Assembly (NCBI GenBank): GCA_033065855.1
Contig: JAVXUO010002486.1
Coordinates: 124,001-188,000 of the forward strand
Direction: 5' to 3'
Length of the DNA stretch: 64,000 nucleotides
Source: Escallonia rubra
Lineage: Eukaryota > Streptophyta > Magnoliopsida > Escalloniales > Escalloniaceae
Shown here: positions 25,801 through 37,100 of the stretch, piece by piece
Position numbering within the stretch: position 1 is the first letter of the stretch
How the letters are laid out: each line of letters starts with the position of its first letter
Notes under the pieces: generated by a model
Database searches by the model: none
The model's input: only the letters and a program-made list of their open reading frames with translations
What the model was told of the DNA's origin: nothing
Translations under genes and position numbers: made by a program

Positions 25801-27123
25801 CAACACGGTCTCCAAAACCATTGAAGAGAAATTCTCGATGATTTATCACCCTGAAATAGTCCTTATGCACAGCCGTCAGCAGACCTGTTAATTCAAACAA
25901 AAGTCATCTTTAAATTGGGGGAAATATTACTTTGAGTCGCCAAACAACGAAATCAATGGTGATAATCGTTACCCACTAACCTAATTCTCCCCAACAACTT
26001 TTATGGATATAGCGGACATACAAATGACACTCCATATAGGTTTAAACTTTAACACATGAAGGTTTCTCACCCAACTATTGTGTAATTTATTGTATATAAT
26101 TGTACACAGAGGTTGTGACGCAACAGATTGTTATTCTTGGATTACCCCCTACAATTCTAAAATGCATAAACATGTCCTGTCCTTTTCAACCAAAGCCAAA
26201 AAGCATATCAAGATGAGAATAAATCAACATTTATTTTCATTTAATTCCTCCTTACTATACAACTAACAGATAAAAGTAGTTGGCCGACTTGTAATGGGGC
26301 ATATCAGTTGGTAGACAATTGAAACTAGATTCTCCAACCTGGAGAAACATTTCAATCATATTATAGCATATGCACATCCGATTGGCAACTTGGACATCCA
26401 ATAGAAAGCCACAAGGTTAAAAGTCCAATCTACAATTAAAACAAAGAAAAAATGAACACAAACACAATACATATCAAATTTAAGGGTTCCCTAACGAAAA
26501 TTGGAATCAAAAACTCAAATTCAGGAAAAATGCAAAGCATACGTACCATCTCCGCGGTTGTTAGTGCGGGCAAGCTTGAAACTAACATAGCCGGCATCAC
26601 CAAGTCTCTTCTTGTACATATTGACAAGCTCTTCATTCCCAACCCAAAACTCCTGTCGACAACCCAAATCCCAATTCAAAATGTTTGCATTCCCCATATA
26701 TGAATACGTATTAAGCATACAAATTTCTAATCCAAAAACACCAATGGATGGCAAACCTGGAGACAAATAATGGAAGATCTTTCGCTCAACAGCCAATCCA
26801 AAATCCTCTGGTTCCTGTTCAGCCAATACCCCCTGTTATCGCTTTCTCTGCAGCTCTGATCCTGTTCTTCCACCAAAAGCACAATGTACGTGCATCAATA
26901 AATAAAGCCATAACTCGATACGCAGTTCCATCATCATATACAACAAAAGCCAAAAGGGTACCTCTTGGTTGAGTCTTTTATAGATGGGAGCGAGGATATT
27001 GAAGGTGGTGCAAGAAAAGCAAGATGGGTCTTTAATGGAGGAGGAGATTGCATAACTTCCGATTCTCGACACCCTCGTCATCCCCCCTCTGTTCTTCCTT
27101 GCCATCCCACCACCAATAGACAT
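22886..27123 (-). CDS. Endonuclease/exonuclease/phosphatase-fold protein with EF-hand (At1g02270 type)
   Basis: Ten exons are read: 27123-26962, 26861-26757, 26652-26547, 25884-25664, 25557-25481, 25384-25276, 25178-25053, 24040-23930, 23850-23743 and 23122-22886. All junctions are GT-AG and in frame, giving 453 aa. EEP-fold motifs appear in order: TTFNILAP near the N-terminus, ICLQEFW (E90), VNTHL, GDWNGS (D225, N227), VDFIW, and SDHARLTVVF (D433, H434). These are the metal-binding and catalytic positions of the CCR4/DNase I-like fold. An EF-hand calcium loop, DIDGNGVLDYNE (about residues 362-373), lies between the DFIW and SDH motifs. The layout matches the Arabidopsis 'uncharacterized calcium-binding protein At1g02270'. 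Its substrate is not known to me. A second in-frame ATG at 27105 is also possible. The last acceptor is a CAGCAG doublet, so one Gln may be optional. Confidence 0.93.
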
Positions 27124-27385
27124 ATAGATACGTGGTCGCGCGTGTGTATATCTTCGGGTATTCTACCGAAACACAAACAGAGGGATACAACACAGAGGCA
27201 GCGATGTGAAGACAATGGATCAAGAATGTGGTTCAAAATGGCTTTTTTGTTTGTTGGGTTTGGTCATTTAGAGTCGATGAACACAACGAACAATGCAACG
27301 ACAATCTTCTTCTTATATGGACGAAAATCCAGACAGGTTTTTTTAGAGAGAGAGGGGAGAACCGGTTTGTGTGTGCCTCTGTGTG

Positions 27386-27403
27386 AGAGAGAGAGAGAGA
27401 GAG
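27386..27403. repeat. (GA)n tract upstream of EEP/EF-hand gene
   Basis: A short GA microsatellite lies about 265 bp upstream of the start codon. It is CT-rich on the coding (minus) strand, common in plant 5' UTRs and core promoters. Confidence 0.7.
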
Positions 27404-29285
27404 ACGAAAAGAAAAATTGTTTGTCGTCCTTGTGGGGGTGAGAGAGTTGTACATCTAGAATATACGACTCAGGAGAGAGTCATTTTTTTGGTTAAAGAAA
27501 GATAAGCGTTACATTTGAAACGGAATAAGAACCACCACTCACGGCAAGTCGGCGAGTGACCACCACCACCAGTGCCACCATCACCCACCATCCTCAGCTG
27601 ATTCTCCTATACAAGGAAAGAAAGTGGCACCATCTGCGCATTTTTCGCTGCCACTTGATCAACGGATGGCCCTGCTTATACGAGAAAATTTTTGGTCCAA
27701 CGGTTATCAAAATGGATTGATACAAGGGACGTGTGGACAAACACTAGATTCTTATACACCACGTCATCACTCTTACTGTTATAATCAAATTTCATTACGA
27801 TTAAGATTGTACAAATAAAATTTGCAAAGTTATTAAAATCCAGCTTTCAGCAAATAAAGTCTTTAAAGGAGCCTTTTCTAATTTCTAGTCGGAGCTCAAC
27901 ACCTATCTAAATTTATCGATCATCTCTCGTTGTCTTTGGCAAAAAGGAAAAAAAAAAGGGCTATGCTCGTCCACCTTAACATCGGGACGGTTTGGAGTGC
28001 GAGTCTTTACCCATCTCACTATATAAACTCGTCCTCCTTCAAAATTTACCGGATTTTCATTGTTCATGAGTTTAAATAGTTCAAAATTGCATAGTTCCAT
28101 GTACTCATTGTTATGATTATTTCACTAGACTATCCTACCAACTATATAAATATGCATAATTTGTACTATCTACGATACTGAAGTGAACAAAGAACGAGAT
28201 ACGAGTTCCTTGCCTTGCCGGAGTCATGTAACACTCCCCATAGTCAAATGTTTTGAGTGGCAAACGTCCTAAGCAGCCCAATTGTGGAATATATTCCACC
28301 TTTCTTACACTTGCTCCGTACGAACATTGAATTGATGATGGAAAAGGATGAATTTTCTTGGGGAAGAAGAAGGGGCTGCAAAGTTGAAAAGGACTGAACG
28401 GTGATCAAACGATGGGCCATGCTGAGTGGCTTCGCCGAAAGCTGGAAAGGGAACCGAAAGTAGAGCACCACCACAAGACAGTAAGGCATACTTGGTGGTA
28501 AGGTGACCCCCTGTCACTGTCCAGTAAGCACTATACGCGTAAGAAATCCATACGAGATCCGTGGCCGCGATGAGACTGCGTATCCATCGTATCACCGACA
28601 TGTTTGCGGTGCAAACAGTTGATCTATTAATAGATAGCTCAACCGAATATGTTAACAAATTTTAACGATAAAAGTAGAGCATAAGCGTTTGAGACGATAA
28701 TAACAATAAATTAACGATAATTTACCAAAACAGTGGCCCACTCCGTCAAGCACTCAAGTCTCAAGTAGACAACACTCAACAGACACTAGACAAATTCACC
28801 ACGGCTGGATGCAGCTCCACCACGAATTGGGATGAAGCAACATACAACAGACAAATTCCCAGCAATCGTCCGTGCAGTAGCTCGCGGCAGCCGGTAGGGT
28901 GACTGGGTGAGGCACTCCGTCAAGCAGATCTGGTCGCGTGGTCGGACGACGTCAAGCAGTGGCACTCCGTCAAGCAGATCTGGTGACTGGTCGCGTGGTC
29001 AGACGCCGAACAAAGACTCAGAGATCTGGTTGCCGGTGGAGTGCCGTTTCTTTAAGATCTGGTCGCCGGTCGGAGATCTACAAGGTGGATTCAGACCGTT
29101 CAGTCGCGTGGCGTCGCCGGCAATATGCCAGATCTAATAGCCAGTCGTTACGTCCACTGTCCACCGATGAGAGAGAGAGAGTGCCGAGTTGTTGTCTCGG
29201 GGAAAGGGGTATCGGGGATGGGGGAACGGCGTCTCGGGAACGGAGTGATGCGATTCCCGGAAACCAAAAAAAAAAATTCTTTCCC
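27404..29285. other. Intergenic sequence
   Basis: No gene was recognised. Around 28.73-29.0 kb the phrase ACTCCGTCAAGCA recurs three times (about 28740, 28913, 28964), the last two within near-identical segments ending AGATCTGGT. This points to a local duplication. Confidence 0.45.
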
Positions 29286-29337
29286 CAGAAATGAGGGGTG
29301 CTTCAGCCCCCCTTGCCCCAACATAGGTCCGTCCCTG
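29286..29337 (-). mobile_element. Terminal fragment of a hAT-type MITE
   Basis: Read on the minus strand from 29337 the sequence starts CAGGGACGGACC. It then continues with AAGGGGGGC, CACCCC and TTCTGGGG, like the first 60 bases of the MITE at 11345-12022. The matching other end and an 8-bp duplication were not found, so only an end or a truncated copy is claimed. Confidence 0.5.
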
Positions 29338-30284
29338 TGTTTAAGGGTTTAACAACACTCCTTAAAAGCATATAACGATTCATACTAATTCCGTATATAT
29401 TCTCTCACAAGTGAAAGGGATTGAGGAGCTGGATAGAATGATGAAGTCTACTTTGTACGATTTCTGATGATTGCAGCATAAATATAAGGAATCTTAATTA
29501 TCACAGGCGAATAAACTGTTTGCTAAAACGACAAGTGATGCAAACTCTTTTACTAGCGGGAGTGGCTATAATAATACTGTAATAATAATTATCATAATAA
29601 TCATTGCAGGATCGTGCCCTAATATATCTGCAAGGCTGCTTTGTGTATACATAGCTAGTGCTACTACTTATCATGCCTCATCACCTGCTCCTCTTTTTGG
29701 GTTTGTTTAGCATTGTATACCTCAACTTGTAGGTGGCTAGTTCTTTTTCCTTAAAACATTTTTTTGTTGTCATATGAATGCAAGTCTAAAATCATCCAAA
29801 ACTACATAAAGTATGCAAGTTGCACTGCAGTGTATGCTATGGATGGGAATAACATCGTATTCATCGTCCTCTCCACCTTGCAGGTTACAAGCAAAAATCT
29901 TTGGGCACGTCACGACATTCTGGTCACATGGATACTTGAAATGACAATTATCTAACCAAATTGATTCTCTGGTAAAACATAATTGTTAAGAATTAGTAGT
30001 AATTTAGAGGCTTAATTAAAGTTCTGTCTTGTTCCGTCCCACTACACAAGGTACTTATTTGAAAAGACTCTTAATAACATTGGGAGCAAACGCACAAGCC
30101 CACCGTCGACCACGTTGCTACTCGCAACATCCATCCACAACCGTTGGCCACCGGTATTAGTCAACGTAGCGAACAACTTAAGCAAAGAAAAAAAATATAT
30201 ATTTTTAACGTCTTTGGTTCAAGAAATAAAACTATATAGTTCTACACGTATGAAAAATCGGATTACATAGAATGACTTGAATCT
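29338..30284. other. Intergenic, nothing recognised
   Basis: AT-rich sequence without gene-like open frames or clear repeats. Confidence 0.5.
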
Positions 30285-30293
30285 AAATAAAAT

Positions 30294-31407
30294 GGGCAAA
30301 TTACACTTATATCCCTGAAGTTAAAGTATAATTACAGTCAAGGACAACGAGTTTCAAAATGTAACATTCCGTGACCAAACACTTTTAAAATGTATCAGCC
30401 GTGTCCATCCGTCAGGTTTCCATCCAAAAAGTGTACTTTTTTAATGATGTCAGCAATACATATTTTTAAAATGACGATATTACCCCTTGTACTGCATATA
30501 TTGAATATTTTTAAAATTTTTAATCTTTGATTTCAGCCTTAATTTGAAGATTAGGGTTTTAAAACCCTAAAATTGATTTCTCAATTTGCAGTCCATTTCA
30601 TCAAAATTAAAAATTTCTCAAGTCACAATGTATCACCTTGCAAATTTGCAAATTGAGGTTTTCTTGAAACCCTAATTTGCAAATTAGGATTTTGTTGAAA
30701 CCCTAATTTGCAAATTGGGGTTTTTTGAAACCCGAATTTGCAAATTAGGGTTTCAAGAAAACTCCAATTTGTCCATCTAAAGTCTCGATCTGAAGCATCC
30801 CGGAATTTATCACCGGCGCCATCTTGAGGTCAACCACCCCTCATTCTCTGGCCACGCCCCTCACTGGTGTACCGCGCACCATTGCGCATGCCTGACACCG
30901 TCACCCCTCCATTGGAAGCCCAGCCCGCTCCCACCTCCAAACCGCCGTGCAATCGCTACTGCAGGCGATACCTTTGGCAGCCGGCGACTAACCCCGGCCG
31001 ACGTCTCCACCAACGCGCTGCCCAAGCACCGCCCACTATGGCAGGGACACCGCAAGCCAGCGGCGCCACCGTTCCTCCACCATGCTATGGTTTTCGGCCA
31101 GATCCATGGCACAGCCATGGGTATTTTCCGATCGACCAGCGAAGGCGACGTCGGCGACGGGGAAGGGAAAGGGGAGGGGAAGAGCAATGGCATAAAATGA
31201 AGAGTAATAGCATTAGTGGAAGAAGATGAAATAATGACATTGAAAAATAAATAAGGTTCCAACTTAGGGGCAATAAAGTCTTTTCATTAAAACCGTTAGG
31301 GTTTTTAAGATTCCGTTTGGTCAACGGACATAAGTGTAATTTGTCCAAACTATCGTCTTTTGCCTGTAATTATTTTCTAACTTCAAGAACATAAGTATAA
31401 TTTGTCC
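30294..31407. mobile_element. Mutator-like non-autonomous element with 9-bp duplication
   Basis: The ends start GGGCAAATTACACTTAT and GGACAAATTATACTTAT (right end inverted) and stay similar for about 58 bases. The element is bordered by an exact 9-bp repeat AAATAAAAT at 30285-30293 and 31408-31416. A second copy of the end motif lies inside the right end near 31322-31350. The interior holds palindromic AAACCCTAA repeats (30640-30770) and a GC-richer section (30780-31180) with open frames on both strands that match nothing I recognise. There is no transposase. This is the Mutator (MULE) signature. A captured host fragment is possible but unproven. Confidence 0.87.
30640..30770. repeat. Tandem palindromic AAACCCTAA repeats
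   Basis: Four spaced units of the form GAAACCCTAATTTGCAAATT, followed by an inverse-like GGGTTTT, repeat about every 36 bases. Each unit is itself nearly palindromic around TTTGCAAA. Confidence 0.75.
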
Positions 31408-31416
31408 AAATAAAAT

Positions 31417-32970
31417 ATAACGAGATAAATTATGTCTAGAATGGAACAAATAGAGATGGGGCGACTTGAGCTTGGCCCGCGGGACAGGACAGGACAGGAC
31501 AGTGTCTCTAGTATCGAAATCTGGGTGGTTGCTTAAGAAATACGCGAGAATAGAAGTGGTATAACTTTGCAAAGTCCATTGCACCTAATATTTGGCTGCC
31601 ACATTGATTTCATTTCATTCAATTCAATGAGTACCCTGCGACCATGCGTGACGTGACACCTCCTAAACATTAGAATAGAATACCAGTTATTGCCAAATTA
31701 TCAGCAACTTCAATTGCCTAAACTCAAATCGTGGGCGCACGCAAACTTGGTAAAACTAATAGCCGCTGAATTACGCAGCCTTGCTCTACCCGCCGCACAA
31801 AGTGTCACGGTGGACATGAGAGAGACCGAATGTTCCTCTTTGGGAAACACGAGCTATGAAGCTGCAGAAAAAATAGCGTGGGATGGTCGTCCATCTGGAT
31901 TTGGATGCTTTACCTGAAGTTTTAATAATGGGTGTCCTGTGACCTTTGGAATACTTGCCGCCGGCGGTGGAGACGGAGACCAAGAAGGAAGGACCGATTT
32001 AGGAGCTTTACCTTTAACTATGCCACTATATTCACCAAATCGCTCAAATCGAACTAATTCAATTTGAACCGTCTTTCATATTTCTTAAATCAATTTTGAT
32101 TCGGTTCGGTTCACGGTTCATTTTTTTGAAATCGATCACAAACTGAACTGAACCGACCGATGATAACTAAAGTGACATTCATTGATAATTTTCATATACA
32201 TGGTACTAAGCAAATCTAAATAAATAAAATCTTGAAAGTTAGTAAAAGAAAAGAAAATAATGAAAGTAGTCATAACACAAAAGTTTAGTTATCGAAATGT
32301 CTTGTGTATTTATTCATGACAAATGCAAAATTGAGTTTTTATTGTAACATATGTCTTGAACAATACTTAAATCATATGTTAATACGAGTACTTGGATATT
32401 GAATATAATAAGATTATGTGCAATTTAGAAAAAAACTATGACTTTAATTTTGAATAACATTTGGATCCAAATAGTAGGTTTGCAAAGGGATAACTTTTTA
32501 AATAGGTACAAACCGGTCCAAACCGATGGTCCTTTGTTCAAGTTTTTCCAAACCGAGAGGTAATGATTTGATTTGCGGTTTGATGCCTAAACCGAATCAA
32601 ACCCAATCGTACTCACCACTACTTCAGGAGACACTTTAGCGTTACTAAATGGGGATAGAAAAATTAATGAGAAGGTACCCGGGGAAATATTCGGGGTGTC
32701 ACATGGGTAGTAGGAATAGCCTATAACCAATACATAACAACAAATGATGGCCGCTAAATATTCTTAATAGCTTTTAGTTTAATGACACTAAAAAAATGTT
32801 GCTGACAATTATCACTGAAGATGTCCAAAAAAATGTCACACCAGCAACATTTCGTGAAAATTTATAGTTATTATTGTAGGAGTTATAGCTATTCCTACGA
32901 CTGAGGTTGCTGCCACCCATGGTAATAGAAGGTTAAAGGAAATGAAGAAACGCTTTAACGTATAGGAGCT
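31417..32970. other. Intergenic sequence
   Basis: It contains a GGACA pentamer run (about 31481-31501). It also has two patches rich in AACCGAA/TTCGGTT (32050-32160 and 32510-32610) that may be ends of a decayed element. No gene was recognised. Confidence 0.45.
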
Positions 32971-32979
32971 TTGCCAAAA

Positions 32980-34131
32980 GGGAAAATTGCAAAAACCACC
33001 CTCGTGGTTTGGGCCAGTTGCAAAAAGACCCCTGAGGTTACAAAAGTTGCAAATGACCCCCTGAAGTAGCAAAAGTGTTGATATAGATGATTTCTGTAAC
33101 AGAATAGTTGAACTGCCTAAATTGCCCCTCTATATAACCCCTAATTTTAGATCTAGGGTTTTTTAATTTTAATTTTTTTTAATGATGCTCATCGCCGGAT
33201 CTACCCGTTCCCGGTCTTGGTCGCCGGCCGTTCTATGGTCATTCTGCCTGCACCTCGCCTTCGCCGGTGATCGGCGCTCCCTTTCTTTCCCCCTCCCTTG
33301 GCCCGCCATTAACCCTATCCAACTGCTCCACCGACTGACCGCCTTAAACCCTAGCCAATTGCACCGCCACCAACCTGATTCAACAACCAAAACTCTAGCC
33401 TATCTGAAACCAGGACCATTCGGGGGCAAAAAACCCTATAACTGCAATTACAGGAGGCTCACCACTAGCCCTGTCCACCCACCATGACCAGTGTCGCCGC
33501 CCGCTAGCCCCGCCATCAACCCCATACTTGCTCTGGCACCACCATCTCGATCCATCATCTTCTTCCGGTTGCTTCACCTGTTTGCTTGTGCCGATGAAGG
33601 GCCTCAATCGCGGGGGGAGAAATGGATCGATGTGGCGATGCAGATCGAGTTCACGGAGTGGTTCGCAGTGGGGGAAATGGATCGAGTGGCGATGCAGATT
33701 CGCGGTGGGGATGCAGATCGATTTTGCTGTGGGGTTCGTGGTGGGGGGAAATGGACCAAGAGGCAGCGAGGAAGGGTTCATGGCGATGGCGATGGCGGTG
33801 CAGTGGGTGGCGGCAGAAATGGCGATGGCGGTGCAGTGGTTCGCAGTGGGGGCTTGGTGAAGGTCAGAGAAATTGGGATTTGATCTAGTGCACCACTTTT
33901 TGGCCAATAGGAGTAAAAAAAGAAAACAAGGGTATTTTTGTCTTTTTAAGGTATCAAAATTTATCAAAACGCATTTTTCAAGAGCGTGACGAACACGCTC
34001 CGTTAATTTAGACGATTTTTCTAACAGTTGCAACACTTTTGCTACTTCAGGGGGTCATTTGCAACTTTTGTAACCTCAGGGGTCTTTTTGCAACTGGCCC
34101 AAACCACGAGGGTGGTTTTTGCAATTTTCCC
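32980..34131. mobile_element. Mutator-like non-autonomous element with 101-bp inverted ends
   Basis: The first 101 bases (32980-33080) and the inverse of the last 101 bases (34031-34131) read as the same sequence, starting GGGAAAATTGC and ending AAAAGTGTTG. The element is flanked by an exact 9-bp duplication TTGCCAAAA (32971-32979 and 34132-34140). The near-perfect identity of the arms implies a recent insertion. The GC-rich interior has long overlapping open frames on both strands (e.g. 33395-34036 minus) and short repeats around GGCGATGCAGATCG (33640-33850). None resembles a known protein. No transposase is present. Confidence 0.93.
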
Positions 34132-34556
34132 TTGCCAAAATAAACTCCGTACCACATGGAGGATTGGCACTTGTATTCGTCGTTCAAAACATTAGCTTGC
34201 CAAGAACCAACATTTGCGTAAAGTGGGTGTAGGAGAAAGGTGAAGTGAGAGTGGCTCCAATCGAGAAGATGACGACACATCGGAGACTTACTTGAAAAGA
34301 TACATAGACGGAACAAAATTCTCAGTTGTACAAGAAAAATATCGCTAATTTGGATCTCAGTAACAAAAGATTGCCGCCATAAATTTTAGCAATATTCAAC
34401 AAAACACTTTTACAACAATCTTTTATTACTTTAGAAAGTGAGCGCAGAACAAATCATACATAATTTGACAAGGGAAGCTGAAAATTCCATGAATAGTAAA
34501 AGTAAAATTTGTTTAGTTTCTTACGATTATGTAGAGTACCGATAGTTTGAGAGAAT

Positions 34557-34732
34557 AAAAAGATTTCACACTAACTCAAATGGTTGCCTAAGCTCGGCCC
34601 CAAAGAGCCTGTCATATCAGGCCCAAATGACAAGCTCAAGCTTTTAAAAAGATTTCACACTAACTCAAATGGTTGCCTAAGTTTGGCCCAAAGAGCCTGT
34701 CATATCAGGCCCAAATTACAGGCTCAAGCTTT
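34557..34732 (+). repeat. Two-copy direct repeat, about 90 bp
   Basis: The segment beginning AAAAGATTTCACACTAACTC and ending CTCAAGCTTTT occurs twice back to back (34558-34645 and 34646-34732) with a few changes. No function is apparent. Confidence 0.8.
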
Positions 34733-35804
34733 TGCCACCTCCTACCTCGGCTTTGGGCATTTAAAACCCAGCTGGTTGCCTAGGCCCAATCGTTTGTCAC
34801 CTCCTACTTTGGGCTTTCGAACAATTAAATACGAAAATTAAGGTAGCGTTTTGATTTTCTGCTTCAAAAAAAAAACCAATTTAATTATTTTTTTACAAAA
34901 ATAAATTGGTGTTTGATTACCCAATTTTTATTTTGAATTTTTTTTTTGGTGGTGGTTTGCGGTGGCTGGTGGCTGCCGGCTGTGGGAGGGCGTTGATGGT
35001 TTCAAAATAAAAACCAAAACTGAAAATCGTAAACTCCTTTTTGGAGTTTTCAAAAATAGTCCTGTTTTAAAAACTGGTTTTCAAAATTGAAGAAAAAACA
35101 AAACAAAAACTGTGTGTCAAACGCGTTTATTTTCTTCAATTTATAAAACTGGAGAAAAAACTGGAAAAATAAGTGTTACCAAACGAAGCCAAGTATACTT
35201 CAACTGCGATTGAAGTAAAAAAATCGGATAGAACTGCATTAATATCAAAGTAAAGAGTGATACAATCTGGCATCTTGGACTTTATAAAAATAAAGTAGAA
35301 AGCCGCGGTGAGGGAATTTCGACAAAAAGGTTTGGAGGTCAATCGATGCGAGGAAAACACTGGCATGTCCATTCTTGAACGGAACGATAATCGCATTACC
35401 CAATTCATCGCTCCTTCAGGCATCATGCTAGCACTTGACATCCCTGCGCTAATGGCGTACAATATTCTCACCTGGTGCATGAGTGCGTACGTTGGTCCCA
35501 TCCACATTCACGATGCAACTACCATCACAAGAATTCAGGACACCATTAATGGCCCTTCACTGGAATATTGGCTCCATCATCCCTGCCTACGTCCTCGGTG
35601 AACACAATGGTCCACAAGTCCACCACCCACATGACAACCCACCTCCCCCCTCTTAGTTTTGTCCCCATTGCTTACCTAATACTTGTACCCTTATTTAAAC
35701 ACAAACACCAAGATGTTTATGCCCATGCAATCCCTTGTATGCATCCACAAATGACACTACAATGGTGGTGAATCCTCACTGGCATACCATCTTCCGCAAC
35801 AGCA
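34733..35804. other. Intergenic sequence upstream of OVATE gene
   Basis: A MITE-like AT-rich stretch runs from about 34845 to 35190. Its right end, GTTACCAAACGAAGCC, resembles common plant MITE ends, but I could not pair both ends. A TATA-like TTATTTAAAC near 35691 lies about 110 bp before the OVATE start. The open frame at 35308-35601 has no recognised motif. Confidence 0.4.
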
Positions 35805-36119
35805 ATGGAGGTCCCTAAGCAACTCAGCACGAAAAGGAGGAAGAAGAACTTGCGAAACTTGACCTCTAGCGTGAGCTTCTCGGCTAGCTTGCCTGAAGAT
35901 GTTGGTGGAGCTTTTTCGGATAGCATCTGCGCAGTTAAGTACTCAACAGATCCATTTTTGGATATAAGACAATCAATAGTAGAGATGATCCAGGGTGTAG
36001 GAGTTCGAGATTGGAACGATATGGAGGAGTTGATCTACTGTTACATTGTTCTTAACCCGTCGGAGGTCCACGATGTTATTGTTGAGGCTTTTCTCAGTCT
36101 ACTAAGTTGCTCTGTTTAA
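35805..36119 (+). CDS. Small OVATE-domain protein (OFP family)
   Basis: A single-exon frame of 104 aa. Residues about 42-100 match the OVATE domain: AVKYSTDPFLDIRQSIVEMI, then MEELIYCYIVLNPSEVHDVI and EAFLSLL. A basic cluster TKRRKKNLR at residues 9-17 could serve nuclear import. OFPs are plant transcriptional repressors that interact with TALE homeodomain proteins and affect organ shape (family knowledge). Most have a longer N-terminal region, often over 100 aa before the domain, so this copy is short. It may be a truncated paralogue, or a first exon may be missed upstream. The in-frame start at 35805 is the only good candidate seen. Confidence 0.72.
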   Translation: MEVPKQLSTKRRKKNLRNLTSSVSFSASLPEDVGGAFSDSICAVKYSTDPFLDIRQSIVEMIQGVGVRDWNDMEELIYCYIVLNPSEVHDVIVEAFLSLLSCSV

Positions 36120-37100
36120 GTTTCATCCTTTTCTGGTAGGTCTAAGTAATCAGTAAGTATCAATTTTCCTTTAGAAGATGTAAGTATTAATGCTTGTTTC
36201 CTAAGTTTGTTCTTGTGCCTTTCTGATCAATCCTGTGGCCGTTTATGAACGGAGCCTACCCCTCCGGCCGGGGGGGGGGGGGGGGTGGTGTGGAGGAGGA
36301 GTGGTGTTCGTATTCGAAATACAAGATGTGTAGTCCAAAATCCTGGCAAAAAACAGTCCTAGGAAACACTACTAATTAGTATGAATATGGCTAACTCGCG
36401 GCAAAGTCTTCATCACCAACCACATAATTACCTGCACGCAGTATTACCGGCACCAGGGCTACTTAAAAAAAACTGAGTACCTTACCATGGTATCAGTTTA
36501 ATAGTTTGAGATGATGCTAATTCGTCATTGTTATTTTTCTTCTTTGGATATTACTGATTTAAACCACAAGGAATAAGACCCGGTAATCGAGGAGGTTTAC
36601 TCTCTTCCTTATCCTCCTGGGTTCAAACCTTGACGGCAACATTTTATTTTCCTGAACAAATTGGGCCGATATGGGAGATTAGGAGGTGCGCCCTTAAGAT
36701 CGCCCGGTGAGAAGACTTACTCTCAATTCACTCTAAAGCTTCCGGTTTAGATTATAGGTCATGTCGAAAATTAGACAGCTAAAAACTTGAGCTGATTGTA
36801 GTTTGTGCACCTATAATCTTCTAACAGTTCATTGCACATTTGAAACCTAAGCAACAAATCAGTAATGTCCAACCATTAGAAAAATATATTAGTAAAACAG
36901 GTATCTTCAGTTCAACACAGCTCGTATAAGAACATCTGCTTGGACAACACTTCCTAGAAACTGGTTGAATTGTGAATAAAATAATTGAAATGGACTAAGC
37001 AGATACAGTACAAGTCTTTAAAAGGTTTTCCCTTAACTTCTGTAAATTTCAATACTGAGGGAATGTCTGGGAAGGTTGTGACAGCTTATGTCTGAGCACC
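36120..37100. other. 3' flank of OVATE gene and intergenic
   Basis: A poly-G run (36269-36286) is present. The phrase CTGGGTTCAAACCTTGACGG near 36618 resembles a pol III B box of a decayed SINE, without a convincing partner. No gene was recognised. Confidence 0.4.

Noticed and set aside
32020..32625. Possible MITE with AACCGAA-rich ends
   Set aside because: Both ends share composition, but I could not find matching inverted termini or a target duplication.
33395..34036. 213-codon minus-strand frame and plus-strand frames at 33491-33888
   Set aside because: They sit inside a non-autonomous Mutator-type element, overlap on opposite strands, and resemble no known protein. A captured fragment is possible but a gene is not supported.
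35308..35601. 97-codon plus-strand frame upstream of the OVATE gene
   Set aside because: Reads smoothly but shows no known domain, and there is no splice evidence connecting it to the OVATE exon.
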